Assembly (NCBI GenBank): GCA_024684455.1
Contig: JAIKWU010000046.1
Span: forward strand, 1 to 42,524
DNA: 42,524 nucleotides
Direction: 5' to 3'
From: Bacteroidaceae bacterium
GTDB taxonomy: Bacteria; Bacteroidota; Bacteroidia; Bacteroidales; Bacteroidaceae
Shown: piece after piece, positions 17,054-25,593 of the stretch
How the letters are laid out: each line of letters opens with the position of its first letter
Position numbering within the stretch: position 1 is the stretch's first letter
Translations under genes and position numbers: made by a program
The notes under the pieces: generated by a model
What the model was told of the DNA's origin: nothing
What the model saw: the letters and a program-made list of their open reading frames with translations, nothing else
Databases searched by the model: none

Positions 17054-20000
17054 ATGAAGAAATTCTTCCTTTTGGGCATGTTGCTGTGGGCAACATCGCT
17101 CTTCGCGCAGACCGACTTCACGTCGCGCATCACCAATCCGAGTTTTGAGAACAACGGTTCGGAAGGTTGGGTGCACCAAGGCATGTCGCCACAAGGCAAC
17201 GACGTGTTCACACTCAAAGCTGGCTCGACGTACATGGAAAAATGGACGGGGCGCGGCGGACAAGTAGGTTCGTGCAAACTCAGCCAGAAAGTGACTGGTC
17301 TGGCACCCGGCAACTATGTGCTCACCGTAGCCGCTCAAAACATTCAGGAGGACACACCTACGGCTGCACAGTCGGGCGCATGGATTTTTGCTGACGAGGC
17401 CAAGACGACGGTGACTGTCTGCGACAACTATACCGTTGAGTTCAACTACGTTCACGGCTATGTGAACATCGGTTTTGAAGCCGTCAATGCTACGGGTAAC
17501 TACATCTGCGTCGATAACTTCCGCCTAACAAAGGTGGGCGAAGACCTCCTTGCAGAAGTGAATGCAGCCATCACGAGCGGCAACAATCTCTATGGAAACG
17601 GCAGCGGAAAAGAGGCTCAGCAACTCCACGAAGCCATCGTCGCCGCACAGAGCCTGTCTATGTCTGCCACGGCTCAAGAGCAGGCCGACGCCATCATTGC
17701 CATCGAAAACGCCATCGGCATCTACAAGCGTGCCAATGCCTCACCTTCTAACCCTTATGTGCTTACTTCGCTCATCGAGAACCCAAGCTTCGAGACGGGT
17801 GACTTGGAAGGCTGGACCTCACAGAACATGGCTATCCAAGGCAACAGCGCCTTCGGCCTCAAGAGCGGAACTTACTATGTAGAGAAGTGGACTGGAAGAG
17901 GTGGTAAGGTTGGTGATGCCCTGATACAGCAAACCATCACAGACATGGCACCTGGCCGCTATCGCCTCAGAGCTGCCTCGCAGAACATTCAGGAGAATAC
18001 TCCTTCGACTGCTCAGAGCGGTGCATGGCTCTTTGCCAACACCAGTCAACAGGCCGTCACTACCGGTCAGGATTACGTGTTCGACTTCGTCCTCACCAGC
18101 GACCAGCTGACCTTAGGCTTCAAGGCAGAAGGTGCAACGGGTAACTACCTCTGCATCGACAACTTCCGCCTGGAATACATCGGCGACAGCGACGCAGATG
18201 TACGTGCAGCGTTTGCCCAACTCATTCAGCAAGCAGAAGCGCTCGTAAGCAGCCGTATGTACATACTGACACAGCAGAAACTCCAGCAGGCCATCGATAT
18301 TGCAAAGCCTTTGCAGGCAGACGGTCCGCTCGACGAACTGGCTGTGGCTTCACGCAAACTCGAAGCCGCTTATGCAGAAGCTCAGACTTCGGTAGCAGCC
18401 TTTGCAAAACTTGACGCAGCCATCACGACCGCACAGAACGAAGTGAACAGCTCTTCGGCAAGCGAGAAGGCTGAGTACCAAGCTGCCATCGATGTTGCAC
18501 GCGATGTCTATAACAACACCGAAACGACCGATGCACAGGCACTCGCTGCCATTCCCGTGCTCGAGGCAGCAGCCTTCGCCTTCAAGATTGCCAACGGTAC
18601 AGGCACGGCTCCGACCGTCACGACCGACCCACGCTTCATCAAGGGTTCGCGCTGGGCATTCGGACGCAGCACAGTCACTGGAAGCAACATTATCGAAACA
18701 GGTTTCTGCTGGAGCGAAAATCCCGACCCGAAGGTGACTGACAATCGTACTACGGAATTCCTCAACCAAGCAGGAAAAATATACTGGCTGCGCGACCTTA
18801 ACCCAGCCACCATGTACTATATGCGCGCCTACGCCATCACGAACACATACGCCGTAGGCTATGGAGATGTCATCAAGTTCTCCACCGTACCCGCAGCCTC
18901 CATTGGCCACTGGTACAACAACGGTGGTGACGAAGCCACCAACGACCGCATCAACAATGCCATCAACAGGTCGATGGACTACTATTGGGGCAACACCACC
19001 AGCATCCACGACTTTGGTATCAGTGTGACATACAGTCCTGGCACACCAACTGCCGACTGCTCCTACGGAGGTTCGATGCGCGTGGGAGCCAACACCAGTT
19101 ACCAGAGTCCTGGCACCATTATGCACGAAGCCCTGCACGGCATCGGCGTCGGTACACATGGCATGTGGTGGAGCAGCGACATGCGCAGCAATGGCGACCG
19201 TGGCGACTGGCTGGGCGACCGCGTCACCGAGGCTGTCCGTTTCTGGGACAACAATACGACAGGCGTCATCACGGGTGACAACACACACCTCTGGCCCTAC
19301 GGCTGTAACGGTGCCCACGAAGACAATGGCAGCGACAACCTCTACGTCATGATGGGCATCATCGCCCAGGCCCTCAACGAAGACGGACTGCCCGCACCTG
19401 GAACCAACTACGCCCTGCCCTACTATTCGTTCACGCACGAAGATGGTGTGAAATACTACATCAAGAACGAAGATGAAGCACACGGCCTCAAGACAGCATA
19501 TCTCGTCGAGACATCGGACCACAAGTTGAAGTGGGAAGTGATGACCGCTGAAGAAGCCACTGAAAACGACGCAGCCGCATGGTACATCACATTCAAACCT
19601 AACAACCAGTACTACCAGTTGCGCAATGCCAACTCGGGCTATTACCTGACCTATGCCAGTTCGACGATGAAGACCGTCAAACACATTACACCAACCTCTG
19701 CCGAGGATTTCCACCTCATGCGTGGACGCGTGGATGTGCAGTTGACCAAAAACACACCCGCCTATCGTGGCTACTACATCATCCATCCGACAAATTCCAG
19801 CAATCCACCCGTTCTTACCGCTCAAAGCAACGGCAAAGTTACCACATCGTCCTTCAACATCGCCTACGGAGCCACCACCCAGCGTTGGGTCATCCTAACG
19901 GCTGAGGAACTTCAGGGCATTGACAGTGAAATCCTGAACGCTGCAAAGAAGTCGCTGGAGGACATCATCGCAAGTTTACGCCAAATGCTTGAGACCCCTC

Positions 20001-20863
20001 ACAAGGAACTGGCCGAAGGCACTGACGAAACGCTGAACACTGTGATTTCCACATGCGAAGCCGAAGGACAAACCAGCAAGTCATTGAAGGAAATCAACAA
20101 TCTGATTGACCAACTCCGTGCAGCAGGAAAGACGTTCCTGTCAACAGCCTACGCCACCGAGGAAGGTAATCCGTTCGACATCACCTGTCTGCTTGAGAAC
20201 CCCAACTTCAAGGAAGACGCCATCACCGGCTGGACAGCCGACAAGGAGCCCACCTACAGCAACGGCATTGCTGAATACTTCGAAAAGACCTTCGACTTCA
20301 ATCAGACACTTACCGACATGCCGAAGGGCAACTATGAGATGCGCGTACAAGCCTTCCAGCGTCCAGGCGAACTGACCGCTGTCTATACAGACTTCAAGAA
20401 CGGGACAGACAATGCTGTGGCACAGATTTACCTCGCCACCACAGCCCAGACGGTTCTGAACATCTGCGCCGAGACCAACCGTACGTCGCTCAACACCGAT
20501 GACTACAAACTTGCCAACCGTAAATACGTGCCCACGACAATGGCCGGAGCAGCCGCACACTTCAACAAGAACCACTACGACAATATCATCACTCGTACCC
20601 AGACAGACAGCGGCAACATGAAACTCGGTATCAAATGCACCACCTCTGCCACTGCCTACTGGACGGCCTTCGACAACTTCCGCCTCTACTACTATGGCGA
20701 CGACGAACTCGCCACAGGCATCAAGGACATCATGGAAGCGAACAGTGAACAGTGGCAAGAACAAAGTACCATTTATGACCTCAGCGGTCGCCGCATCGAT
20801 GCCACATCGGGCCTTCGAAAGGGAATTTATATCATAAATGGTAAAAAAGTATATGTAAAATAG
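17054..20863 (+). CDS. Secreted multimodular protein with metzincin-like zinc motif and T9SS-like C-terminal signal
   Basis: A 1269-residue exported protein. The ATG at 17054 gives a textbook signal peptide (MKKFFLLGMLLWATSLFAQ); the in-frame ATG at 17024 would put ten polar residues ahead of it. Modules in order are: NPSFEN sandwich (about 20-165), helical segment (166-235), NPSFETGDLEGW sandwich (238-380), helical FIVAR-like segment (381-515), Fn3-like domain (about 519-614), a catalytic-looking domain (about 617-785), a beta-trefoil-like region (about 790-955), helices, a third sandwich (about 1045-1220) and a T9SS type A-like tail (IYDLSGRR, KGIYIINGKK). The catalytic-looking domain carries HEALHGIGVGTH at 691-702, close to the metzincin motif but one residue longer before the last histidine. 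Peptidase activity is an inference. A glycoprotein target is suggested by the binding modules only. Confidence 0.78.
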   Translation: MKKFFLLGMLLWATSLFAQTDFTSRITNPSFENNGSEGWVHQGMSPQGNDVFTLKAGSTYMEKWTGRGGQVGSCKLSQKVTGLAPGNYVLTVAAQNIQEDTPTAAQSGAWIFADEAKTTVTVCDNYTVEFNYVHGYVNIGFEAVNATGNYICVDNFRLTKVGEDLLAEVNAAITSGNNLYGNGSGKEAQQLHEAIVAAQSLSMSATAQEQADAIIAIENAIGIYKRANASPSNPYVLTSLIENPSFETGDLEGWTSQNMAIQGNSAFGLKSGTYYVEKWTGRGGKVGDALIQQTITDMAPGRYRLRAASQNIQENTPSTAQSGAWLFANTSQQAVTTGQDYVFDFVLTSDQLTLGFKAEGATGNYLCIDNFRLEYIGDSDADVRAAFAQLIQQAEALVSSRMYILTQQKLQQAIDIAKPLQADGPLDELAVASRKLEAAYAEAQTSVAAFAKLDAAITTAQNEVNSSSASEKAEYQAAIDVARDVYNNTETTDAQALAAIPVLEAAAFAFKIANGTGTAPTVTTDPRFIKGSRWAFGRSTVTGSNIIETGFCWSENPDPKVTDNRTTEFLNQAGKIYWLRDLNPATMYYMRAYAITNTYAVGYGDVIKFSTVPAASIGHWYNNGGDEATNDRINNAINRSMDYYWGNTTSIHDFGISVTYSPGTPTADCSYGGSMRVGANTSYQSPGTIMHEALHGIGVGTHGMWWSSDMRSNGDRGDWLGDRVTEAVRFWDNNTTGVITGDNTHLWPYGCNGAHEDNGSDNLYVMMGIIAQALNEDGLPAPGTNYALPYYSFTHEDGVKYYIKNEDEAHGLKTAYLVETSDHKLKWEVMTAEEATENDAAAWYITFKPNNQYYQLRNANSGYYLTYASSTMKTVKHITPTSAEDFHLMRGRVDVQLTKNTPAYRGYYIIHPTNSSNPPVLTAQSNGKVTTSSFNIAYGATTQRWVILTAEELQGIDSEILNAAKKSLEDIIASLRQMLETPHKELAEGTDETLNTVISTCEAEGQTSKSLKEINNLIDQLRAAGKTFLSTAYATEEGNPFDITCLLENPNFKEDAITGWTADKEPTYSNGIAEYFEKTFDFNQTLTDMPKGNYEMRVQAFQRPGELTAVYTDFKNGTDNAVAQIYLATTAQTVLNICAETNRTSLNTDDYKLANRKYVPTTMAGAAAHFNKNHYDNIITRTQTDSGNMKLGIKCTTSATAYWTAFDNFRLYYYGDDELATGIKDIMEANSEQWQEQSTIYDLSGRRIDATSGLRKGIYIINGKKVYVK

Positions 20864-20885
20864 ACGAAGTTTGAAAAAAAAGCGT

Positions 20886-21003
20886 TATATTTGCAGCGTA
20901 ATAGTAAGACAGATATTAGTTAGTTTTTATGAATCAACGTAATTCCGATTACTTTTGGTTGGATTAGAAAAGGTGCGAAACCGTGAGGCTTCGCACCTTT
21001 TTT
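20886..21003 (+). ncRNA. Candidate short transcript with a 12-residue mini-ORF and terminator
   Basis: TATATTTG at 20886-20893 matches a -7 box, although a TTTG lies only 12 bases upstream instead of 19-21. A mini-ORF at 20929-20967 reads MNQRNSDYFWLD and stops at the base of the terminator hairpin. The next gene downstream is on the other strand, so this is not an obvious leader of anything. It could be an independent small RNA, a tiny peptide gene, or simply the 3' end of the upstream transcript. Confidence 0.3.
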
Positions 21004-21007
21004 GTTT
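20969..21007 (+). terminator. Rho-independent terminator between convergent genes
   Basis: A stem of 14 positions with one mismatch (20969-20982 with 20987-21000) has a GTGA loop and is followed by T residues. A residues on the left side would let it work in both directions for the genes ending at 20863 and 21040. Confidence 0.8.
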
Positions 21008-21039
21008 GTATAGACTATGGCTTGGCACTGTAAGGGGCT

Positions 21040-23118
21040 TCACCAGTCGTGGAACAGTTCGAAGCCGAAACGGAAGCCAAAGCCTTCGTAGCCATGCGGC
21101 GAGAAGCCGAAGAATGTGGCTACGGAGCAGAGACGGCTCGTAAATCCATAGCCGAACTCGACAAAGGGGAAATAGTTGCGTACGGCCAGTGCGCTGAAGT
21201 AGATTCGCTCGCGTTCGACCATGCGTCCTGCCAAGGGCAGATAACTGAACAGGAGCATCGGCGACTCGTAGGTGACATTGCTGCGGACGTAGTAGTCCGA
21301 GGCGTTGTACCAGTCGGTATGAAGCAATTCAAATTCTCCCGTATATTCGTCACGCCATCCGCTGGGAATGTTGTTGCGTCGGAAGTAGGTATAGTCGAGG
21401 AAGTAGCGTTCGTTGCCCTTCGACATATAGAAACCCACTCCGCCGCGCAACGAAAGCGTTCGTGTACAGGCCAACGGCTTCACGTAGGCAGCATCAAACT
21501 CCATCCGCTCGTACTGCACATGGCTGCCCAGCACGTGGGGAATAGCCTGCTCGTAGTCGGCCGTCAGCACGGGACCACGCTCTCCGCCTGGCTTCCAACG
21601 CAGTTCAAGCAGAGCAGCAAACGTGCGATAGACAGACGGTTCGCCCACCTGTGTGAAGGCTTCCGGATGGACCGCACTGCGACGGTGATAGACCAGACCA
21701 GTCTCCAGCGACAGGTAACGTGACAAGGCGTGACCGACGGTGAGTTTTGCCGTCAGATTGCGGAAATAGTCGAGGTTCATGCGGTCAAAGTCAATCGTGT
21801 CGCCACGATGCAACTCCTTCACACGGTCGAGTACGTCGGAACTGCTGATGTGGTTGCCGTTAGCCAGTTCGGCACGCACGAATCCGTCGCGCCGCAGGTT
21901 GAAGTGCCACGTGAGCGGCATGTCGAAATAAATCTGTCGCTGTTTGAACGCATAGCCACCATTGACTTCCCATAGCAGCCTCTTGTTGAGAGTCGGGCGA
22001 TACATGAAACTCAGGCTCGTGCGATAAATCAGTCCGCGCGAACGGCTGTAGTCGAAGTAAAGGGGGTTGAAAATCGGTCCGATGCACAGGTCGTAACGTT
22101 CTGCATTGCCGAACCCTGCATGGATGCGGCTCAGCATGTTATCCTGAATGACGTCCCAGACATCGTCGGCCATTTCCTTCAAGACGGCCTTTCTTCCTTC
22201 CGAGGCTTGTTCGGACTGCTCGGGCTGAGGTTCTTCCTCGACAAGAGATTGAGAGACTGTGTCGGCAGCGAGTGAGGCAGAAGTGTTCAGTGGCCTCACC
22301 TCGTCCATCAGCCCCATGCTATCAACATCGACAATCGTCGGCGGCAACGTGACGGGCAGATTGCTCAACGTCAAGAAATTTGCATGGATTTTATTGCCCA
22401 AAAACCGAAGCGTCACGTCGGCATCGCACCGCTCGGGGCGGAGCGACGCACGCCCCTTCTCTCCCATCGTCACGTCGAGCACATAACTCGCCATGTCGTA
22501 CTCTCCCGCTATGCGCACCTTCAGCAGGCGGCCGGTGGCACGCTCCACCGACGCCTCGCCTCGCACTAACTGCGTGTTCTTCCGCTTCGGGCGGAAACGA
22601 ATCAAGGTCAGCACACTGTCAAGAGGTTCTTCGGTGTATCGGTAGAAGCGTCGGTTGGGCGCATGGAAAGGCGACAGCACATGGTCGTCGATGAGTGTCA
22701 CCCCATAGATGTTGGGCGAGAGCATCGGACGCACATTGTCGGGTACGACGCGGCGACGGTGACGCACGTTGCTCACGTGTACGTGGCGTAGTCGGCCCAC
22801 CTCTCCTCTGTCTGTGTAACTCACCGTCGAGTACATCTCACCCTGATAGTCACGCTGTTCACCATGCCCGAGGTGAAACATGTCGGGAACCGCCAGCATC
22901 GTCGCGTTGCGATGCACGACTTCTGTATGATAGTTCGTATAGACATTCGTCATCAGCGTGTCGGTCGGTAGCCAGCCGTGTCCCGCCTCCGTCTGGGCAC
23001 GCCGCAGGCTGTCGGGATAGGTCAGCACCCTATCCAGCAACACGTCCTTCTGCGCGGCCATTTCCAAGGAAACGAGCAGCAAGGCACACCATGAGACGAT
23101 TCGTCCCACACGCTTCAT
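21040..23118 (-). CDS. DUF5686-like outer membrane beta-barrel protein
   Basis: A 692-residue exported protein. The ATG at 23118 gives a signal peptide (MKRVGRIVSWCALLLVSLEMAAQ); a second ATG nine bases earlier is also possible. The first half resembles the periplasmic part of DUF5686 proteins, and the second half has alternating aromatic and polar strands typical of a barrel. The protein ends GFRFGFELFHDW, an aromatic C-terminus expected for insertion by the BAM machinery. It lacks the CarboxypepD_reg-like N-terminal domain that many DUF5686 proteins have and is shorter than usual. The function of the family is unknown. It lies downstream of rhaM and the DUF805 gene on the same strand, with a 22-bp-period repeat array between. 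Confidence 0.6.
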   Translation of the reverse strand: MKRVGRIVSWCALLLVSLEMAAQKDVLLDRVLTYPDSLRRAQTEAGHGWLPTDTLMTNVYTNYHTEVVHRNATMLAVPDMFHLGHGEQRDYQGEMYSTVSYTDRGEVGRLRHVHVSNVRHRRRVVPDNVRPMLSPNIYGVTLIDDHVLSPFHAPNRRFYRYTEEPLDSVLTLIRFRPKRKNTQLVRGEASVERATGRLLKVRIAGEYDMASYVLDVTMGEKGRASLRPERCDADVTLRFLGNKIHANFLTLSNLPVTLPPTIVDVDSMGLMDEVRPLNTSASLAADTVSQSLVEEEPQPEQSEQASEGRKAVLKEMADDVWDVIQDNMLSRIHAGFGNAERYDLCIGPIFNPLYFDYSRSRGLIYRTSLSFMYRPTLNKRLLWEVNGGYAFKQRQIYFDMPLTWHFNLRRDGFVRAELANGNHISSSDVLDRVKELHRGDTIDFDRMNLDYFRNLTAKLTVGHALSRYLSLETGLVYHRRSAVHPEAFTQVGEPSVYRTFAALLELRWKPGGERGPVLTADYEQAIPHVLGSHVQYERMEFDAAYVKPLACTRTLSLRGGVGFYMSKGNERYFLDYTYFRRNNIPSGWRDEYTGEFELLHTDWYNASDYYVRSNVTYESPMLLFSYLPLAGRMVERERIYFSALAVRNYFPFVEFGYGFTSRLCSVATFFGFSPHGYEGFGFRFGFELFHDW

Positions 23119-23178
23119 ATCCGTCATCTATCCTGCAGGGCGTTTCCCACACCTGCAAACTCTGTTTAATTCTCTTCT

Positions 23179-23256
23179 CCAAGTGCTTGGAAAAACCACG
23201 CTAAGCACTTGGCGTCATCACGCTAAGCACTTGGCGTGAAAACGCCAAGCACTTGG
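23179..23256. repeat. 22-bp-period palindromic repeat array A (four units)
   Basis: Four units centred on CCAAG-NN-CTTGG recur at an exact 22-base period (cores starting 23179, 23201, 23223, 23245). The two middle units read CGCTAAGCACTTGGCGT. Each unit can fold into a small hairpin. The outer units lose the CGC/GCG flank on the outside, so the whole array is also an imperfect palindrome. It fills the gap between rhaM and the DUF5686-like gene. A related array lies at 28726-28781. Confidence 0.85.
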
Positions 23257-23281
23257 AAAGGAGAAAAAGGTGAGTACGCTG

Positions 23282-23596
23282 TCAATCCAGATGGAACACC
23301 TCCCGAATGGGTACTGTGACGGGGGAGTTGTCAGGATTCGTCTCCATGATGTCGGCCATGTAGGCCCACCATTTCTGCGTGATTTCATCGGCACCCATGT
23401 CCTGGCTCGACTGCTCGCCTTCGATTTCCTGATAGCCAAACAGGATGTTCGTGTCGCGGTCCCAGTAGATGCTATAGTTGCCCACACCGGCCTCCTTGAT
23501 TTGGCGTTTCAGTTCGGGCCAAAGGGCGGCATGACGGCGCTCGTATTCCTCCTCACAGCCAGGCTTGAGGAACATCTTGAAAGCAAAACGTTTCAT
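23282..23596 (-). CDS. rhaM: L-rhamnose mutarotase
   Basis: A 104-residue protein, exactly the family's usual length, that interconverts the alpha and beta anomers of L-rhamnose (RhaM/YiiL family) in the cytoplasm. The start MKRFAFKMFLKPG is typical; the reading frame continues upstream but that extension overlaps the DUF805 gene and has no family resemblance. Visible family features include the N-terminal strand, ERRHAALWPELK with the conserved histidine, NYSIYWD, LFGYQEIE and WWAYMADIM. It begins 4 bases after the DUF805 gene ends, so the two are probably co-transcribed. No other rhamnose genes are in the window, so any link to a rhamnose pathway is indirect. Confidence 0.92.
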   Translation of the reverse strand: MKRFAFKMFLKPGCEEEYERRHAALWPELKRQIKEAGVGNYSIYWDRDTNILFGYQEIEGEQSSQDMGADEITQKWWAYMADIMETNPDNSPVTVPIREVFHLD

Positions 23597-23600
23597 GCGA

Positions 23601-24209
23601 CTATGCTTGGTATTTAGGCGACACGCCCCAGTCGTTGGGTTCGGGTTTGCTGTCCTGAATGAAGATGAAGATGAAGACAAGGCTCACGATACCGCAGGTA
23701 CAGGGCGAGAGAAGCATCGTTGCATACCACCATCCGTTGATGTTCACGTCGTGCAGACGGCGAACGGCACAGGAGATGCTGGGCAGGAACAATGCCAGGC
23801 CCAAGACACATAAAATGATGTAGCCAACGACGAATCCTGGCGACTGCATCATCACCTGTGTCATTTGGTCTTGAGTCATGTTGGCCATCTTCTCAAGCGG
23901 AACATCCACCGAGCCAAGCATGAAGCCGTAGATGACTGTGCTGATGATGAAGTTGATGAGCGTCGGCCACCAATACTCGCTTCGGCGACTGCGTCCGCTG
24001 AAGTTGACATAGTTCTTCCAGAACAATTTGTACGACTCCCACATGCCCAACGTGGGTTTTGGCTTCGCACTGAAGACACCTTCCTTCGGACTGCCATCCG
24101 TTTCGAAGCGGTGAATGCCGTAAGCCGCAGGGCTGTCGGGCGTGACATTGGGTTGAGGATTCTGAACGTCAGGTTGCACCTGACTGTGTTCGTCTTTGTT
24201 GTAGTCCAT
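23601..24209 (-). CDS. DUF805 family membrane protein
   Basis: A 202-residue inner membrane protein. A hydrophilic N-terminal stretch of about 70 residues precedes the DUF805 core, which has the entry motif FSGRSRRSEYWWPTLIN, three to four membrane segments and the hallmark RRLHDVNINGWW. The tail ends in EPNDWGVSPK, also typical. The start at 24209 (MDYNKDEHS) is preferred over an ATG 33 bases upstream because the promoter -7 box lies at 24240-24247. The biochemical function of DUF805 proteins is unknown. It is the first gene of a probable transcript with rhaM and perhaps the DUF5686-like gene. Confidence 0.85.
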   Translation of the reverse strand: MDYNKDEHSQVQPDVQNPQPNVTPDSPAAYGIHRFETDGSPKEGVFSAKPKPTLGMWESYKLFWKNYVNFSGRSRRSEYWWPTLINFIISTVIYGFMLGSVDVPLEKMANMTQDQMTQVMMQSPGFVVGYIILCVLGLALFLPSISCAVRRLHDVNINGWWYATMLLSPCTCGIVSLVFIFIFIQDSKPEPNDWGVSPKYQA

Positions 24210-24239
24210 AATCTTTCTTTTTTTGTGGTTGTGACGCTG

Positions 24240-24271
24240 CAAAGGTACGATTAAGTGAGCGGAAATGCAAA
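24240..24271 (-). promoter_or_regulatory. Bacteroidetes-type promoter for the DUF805-rhaM transcript
   Basis: On the minus strand, TTTG (24268-24271) and TACCTTTG (24240-24247) are separated by 20 bases. The start would be near 24233, about 25 bases before the ATG at 24209. Confidence 0.7.
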
Positions 24272-24383
24272 ATAATTTGCAATTTCCCGAACGAAAGTAC
24301 CTTCGACAGAGTCAAAGGTAAGGAAAAAAAGCGTTCGCTGTTGCAACTCAGTTGCAGAAAATGCAGATTTTCAGACAAAAATG

Positions 24384-24414
24384 TTTGTGGCCCCGAATTT
24401 CTGCCGTAACTTTG
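24384..24414 (+). promoter_or_regulatory. Bacteroidetes-type promoter for the permease-Fur operon
   Basis: TTTG (24384-24387) and TAACTTTG (24407-24414) are separated by 19 bases, and the ATG follows 21 bases after the -7 box. A Fur-type operator is not evident by eye. Autoregulation by the downstream Fur-family protein is expected from the family. Confidence 0.7.
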
Positions 24415-24435
24415 CAGCGAAAAACAGAAAAGAAC

Positions 24436-25593
24436 ATGAACGAAGTTCTCCATCTCATCAACGAAATGTCACCCTACCTGCTGCTGGGCTTCCTCTTTGC
24501 CGGACTGATGCACGCCTTCATTCCGCGCACCATCTACAAGCGTTATCTCTCGGGGCAGAACCTGCGCTCGGTCATCAACGCTGCCCTGCTCGGCATTCCG
24601 CTTCCGCTCTGCTCCTGCGGCGTGCTGCCCACGGCGATGTCTCTGCGCAAGGAAGGTGCATCACACAGCGCAGTCGTATCTTTTCTCATTGCCACTCCGC
24701 AGACAGGCATCGACTCCATCGTTGCGACCTACTCGCTCATGGGACTTCCTTTCGCCATCATCCGACCGATCGTAGCGTTGGTGACGGCTGTGTTTGGAGG
24801 TGTCTTGGTCAATAGCAGACCCACCCTTATGCCCCTCCCTTGTAGGGAGGAGAACAGTCACTCCTGTTGTTGTCATCACGAGGAATTAGTAACCACTCCC
24901 CTCCCCACAAGGGAGGGGCAAGGGGGTGGGTCTCGGTCCGTTTGGAGGAGTCTCCTATCAGCCCTCCGCTACGCCTATGTTGACATGGTGAAGGACATCG
25001 GCAAGTGGCTTGTCATCGGCCTCATCGTCGCTGCACTGATTACGGTGTTGGTGCCCGACGACTGGTTTGCCATTTTCAAGGACAACACACCGCTGTCGAT
25101 GCTGCTCGTCCTTGCCATCAGCATCCCCATGTATATCTGTGCGACGGGCAGCATCCCCATTGCCGTCGCACTCATGCTCAAAGGACTCACGCCTGGTGCC
25201 GCTCTTGTGCTGCTCATGGCAGGTCCCGCCGCCAACATGGCAAGCATCCTTGTCATCCGCCAGCAACTCGGCACACGCACCCTCATCGCCTATCTCGCCA
25301 GCATCATCGCGGGTGCCGTTCTCTTCGGTTTCGGCATCGACTATCTGCTGCCGCGCGAATGGTTCACCTCGGCACTTGTTGCCACGCAAGAATGCCATTC
25401 CACAGGCACATGGTTCCAATGGCTCTGCACAGGCCTGCTCACGGCCCTGCTCATCAACGCCTTCGTCTTCCAGCGCAAGAAGAAATGCAGTTGTTGCCAT
25501 GAGGAAGAAAAGGGCGAAGCAGAAGAATCTTGCTGCTGCCATCAAGAAAAACCTACTGAACACCACCAATGCTGCTGCCATCATGAAGAATGA
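24436..25593 (+). CDS. SO_0444-type Cu/Zn efflux permease with metal-binding tail
   Basis: A 385-residue inner membrane permease of the DUF318/ArsP-like group, closest in style to SO_0444-type Cu/Zn efflux transporters. The start at 24436 (MNEVLHLINEMSPYLL) follows the promoter; an earlier ATG lies upstream of the -33 box. The first half has PLPLCSCGVLPTAMSLRKEGA (near residue 55) with the CxC motif, and the second half has the related CATGSIPIAVALMLKG motif and AGPAANMAS. The last 35 residues are rich in Cys and His (CSCC, CCCH, HHQCCCHHEE), a likely metal-binding tail. Residues about 128-166 are encoded by a palindromic repeat inserted in frame and add another CCCHHEE. The last 11 bases overlap the Fur-family gene, which supports co-regulation by metal. 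Confidence 0.82.
   Translation: MNEVLHLINEMSPYLLLGFLFAGLMHAFIPRTIYKRYLSGQNLRSVINAALLGIPLPLCSCGVLPTAMSLRKEGASHSAVVSFLIATPQTGIDSIVATYSLMGLPFAIIRPIVALVTAVFGGVLVNSRPTLMPLPCREENSHSCCCHHEELVTTPLPTREGQGGGSRSVWRSLLSALRYAYVDMVKDIGKWLVIGLIVAALITVLVPDDWFAIFKDNTPLSMLLVLAISIPMYICATGSIPIAVALMLKGLTPGAALVLLMAGPAANMASILVIRQQLGTRTLIAYLASIIAGAVLFGFGIDYLLPREWFTSALVATQECHSTGTWFQWLCTGLLTALLINAFVFQRKKKCSCCHEEEKGEAEESCCCHQEKPTEHHQCCCHHEE
24817..24933. repeat. Palindromic repeat element inside the permease gene
   Basis: Left arm 24817-24852 and right arm 24894-24933 are inverted copies of a sequence built on agacccaccc and cccctccct. Each arm also folds on itself (ctccct / agggag and cccctcccc / gggagggg). This type of element is normally intergenic in Bacteroidetes genomes. 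Here it stays open in the permease frame and falls in the loop between the two halves of the transporter. Confidence 0.75.

Noticed and set aside
18350..19825. Open frame of 491 codons antisense to the metzincin-like secreted protein
   Set aside because: The plus-strand gene has a signal peptide, repeated modules and a T9SS-like tail; the antisense product is a shadow rich in V, G and C.
23179..23256. Possible CRISPR array
   Set aside because: Units are about 17 bases with 5-base gaps, far too short for CRISPR repeats and spacers, and no cas genes are nearby.
24817..24933. Possible frameshift or pseudogene in the permease because of the repeat
   Set aside because: The frame stays open through the repeat and both transporter halves keep their motifs in the same frame.
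25067..25582. Long N-terminal extension of the Fur-family protein
   Set aside because: This part overlaps the permease in another frame and has no Fur-like sequence; the ATG at 25583 gives a normal-length regulator.
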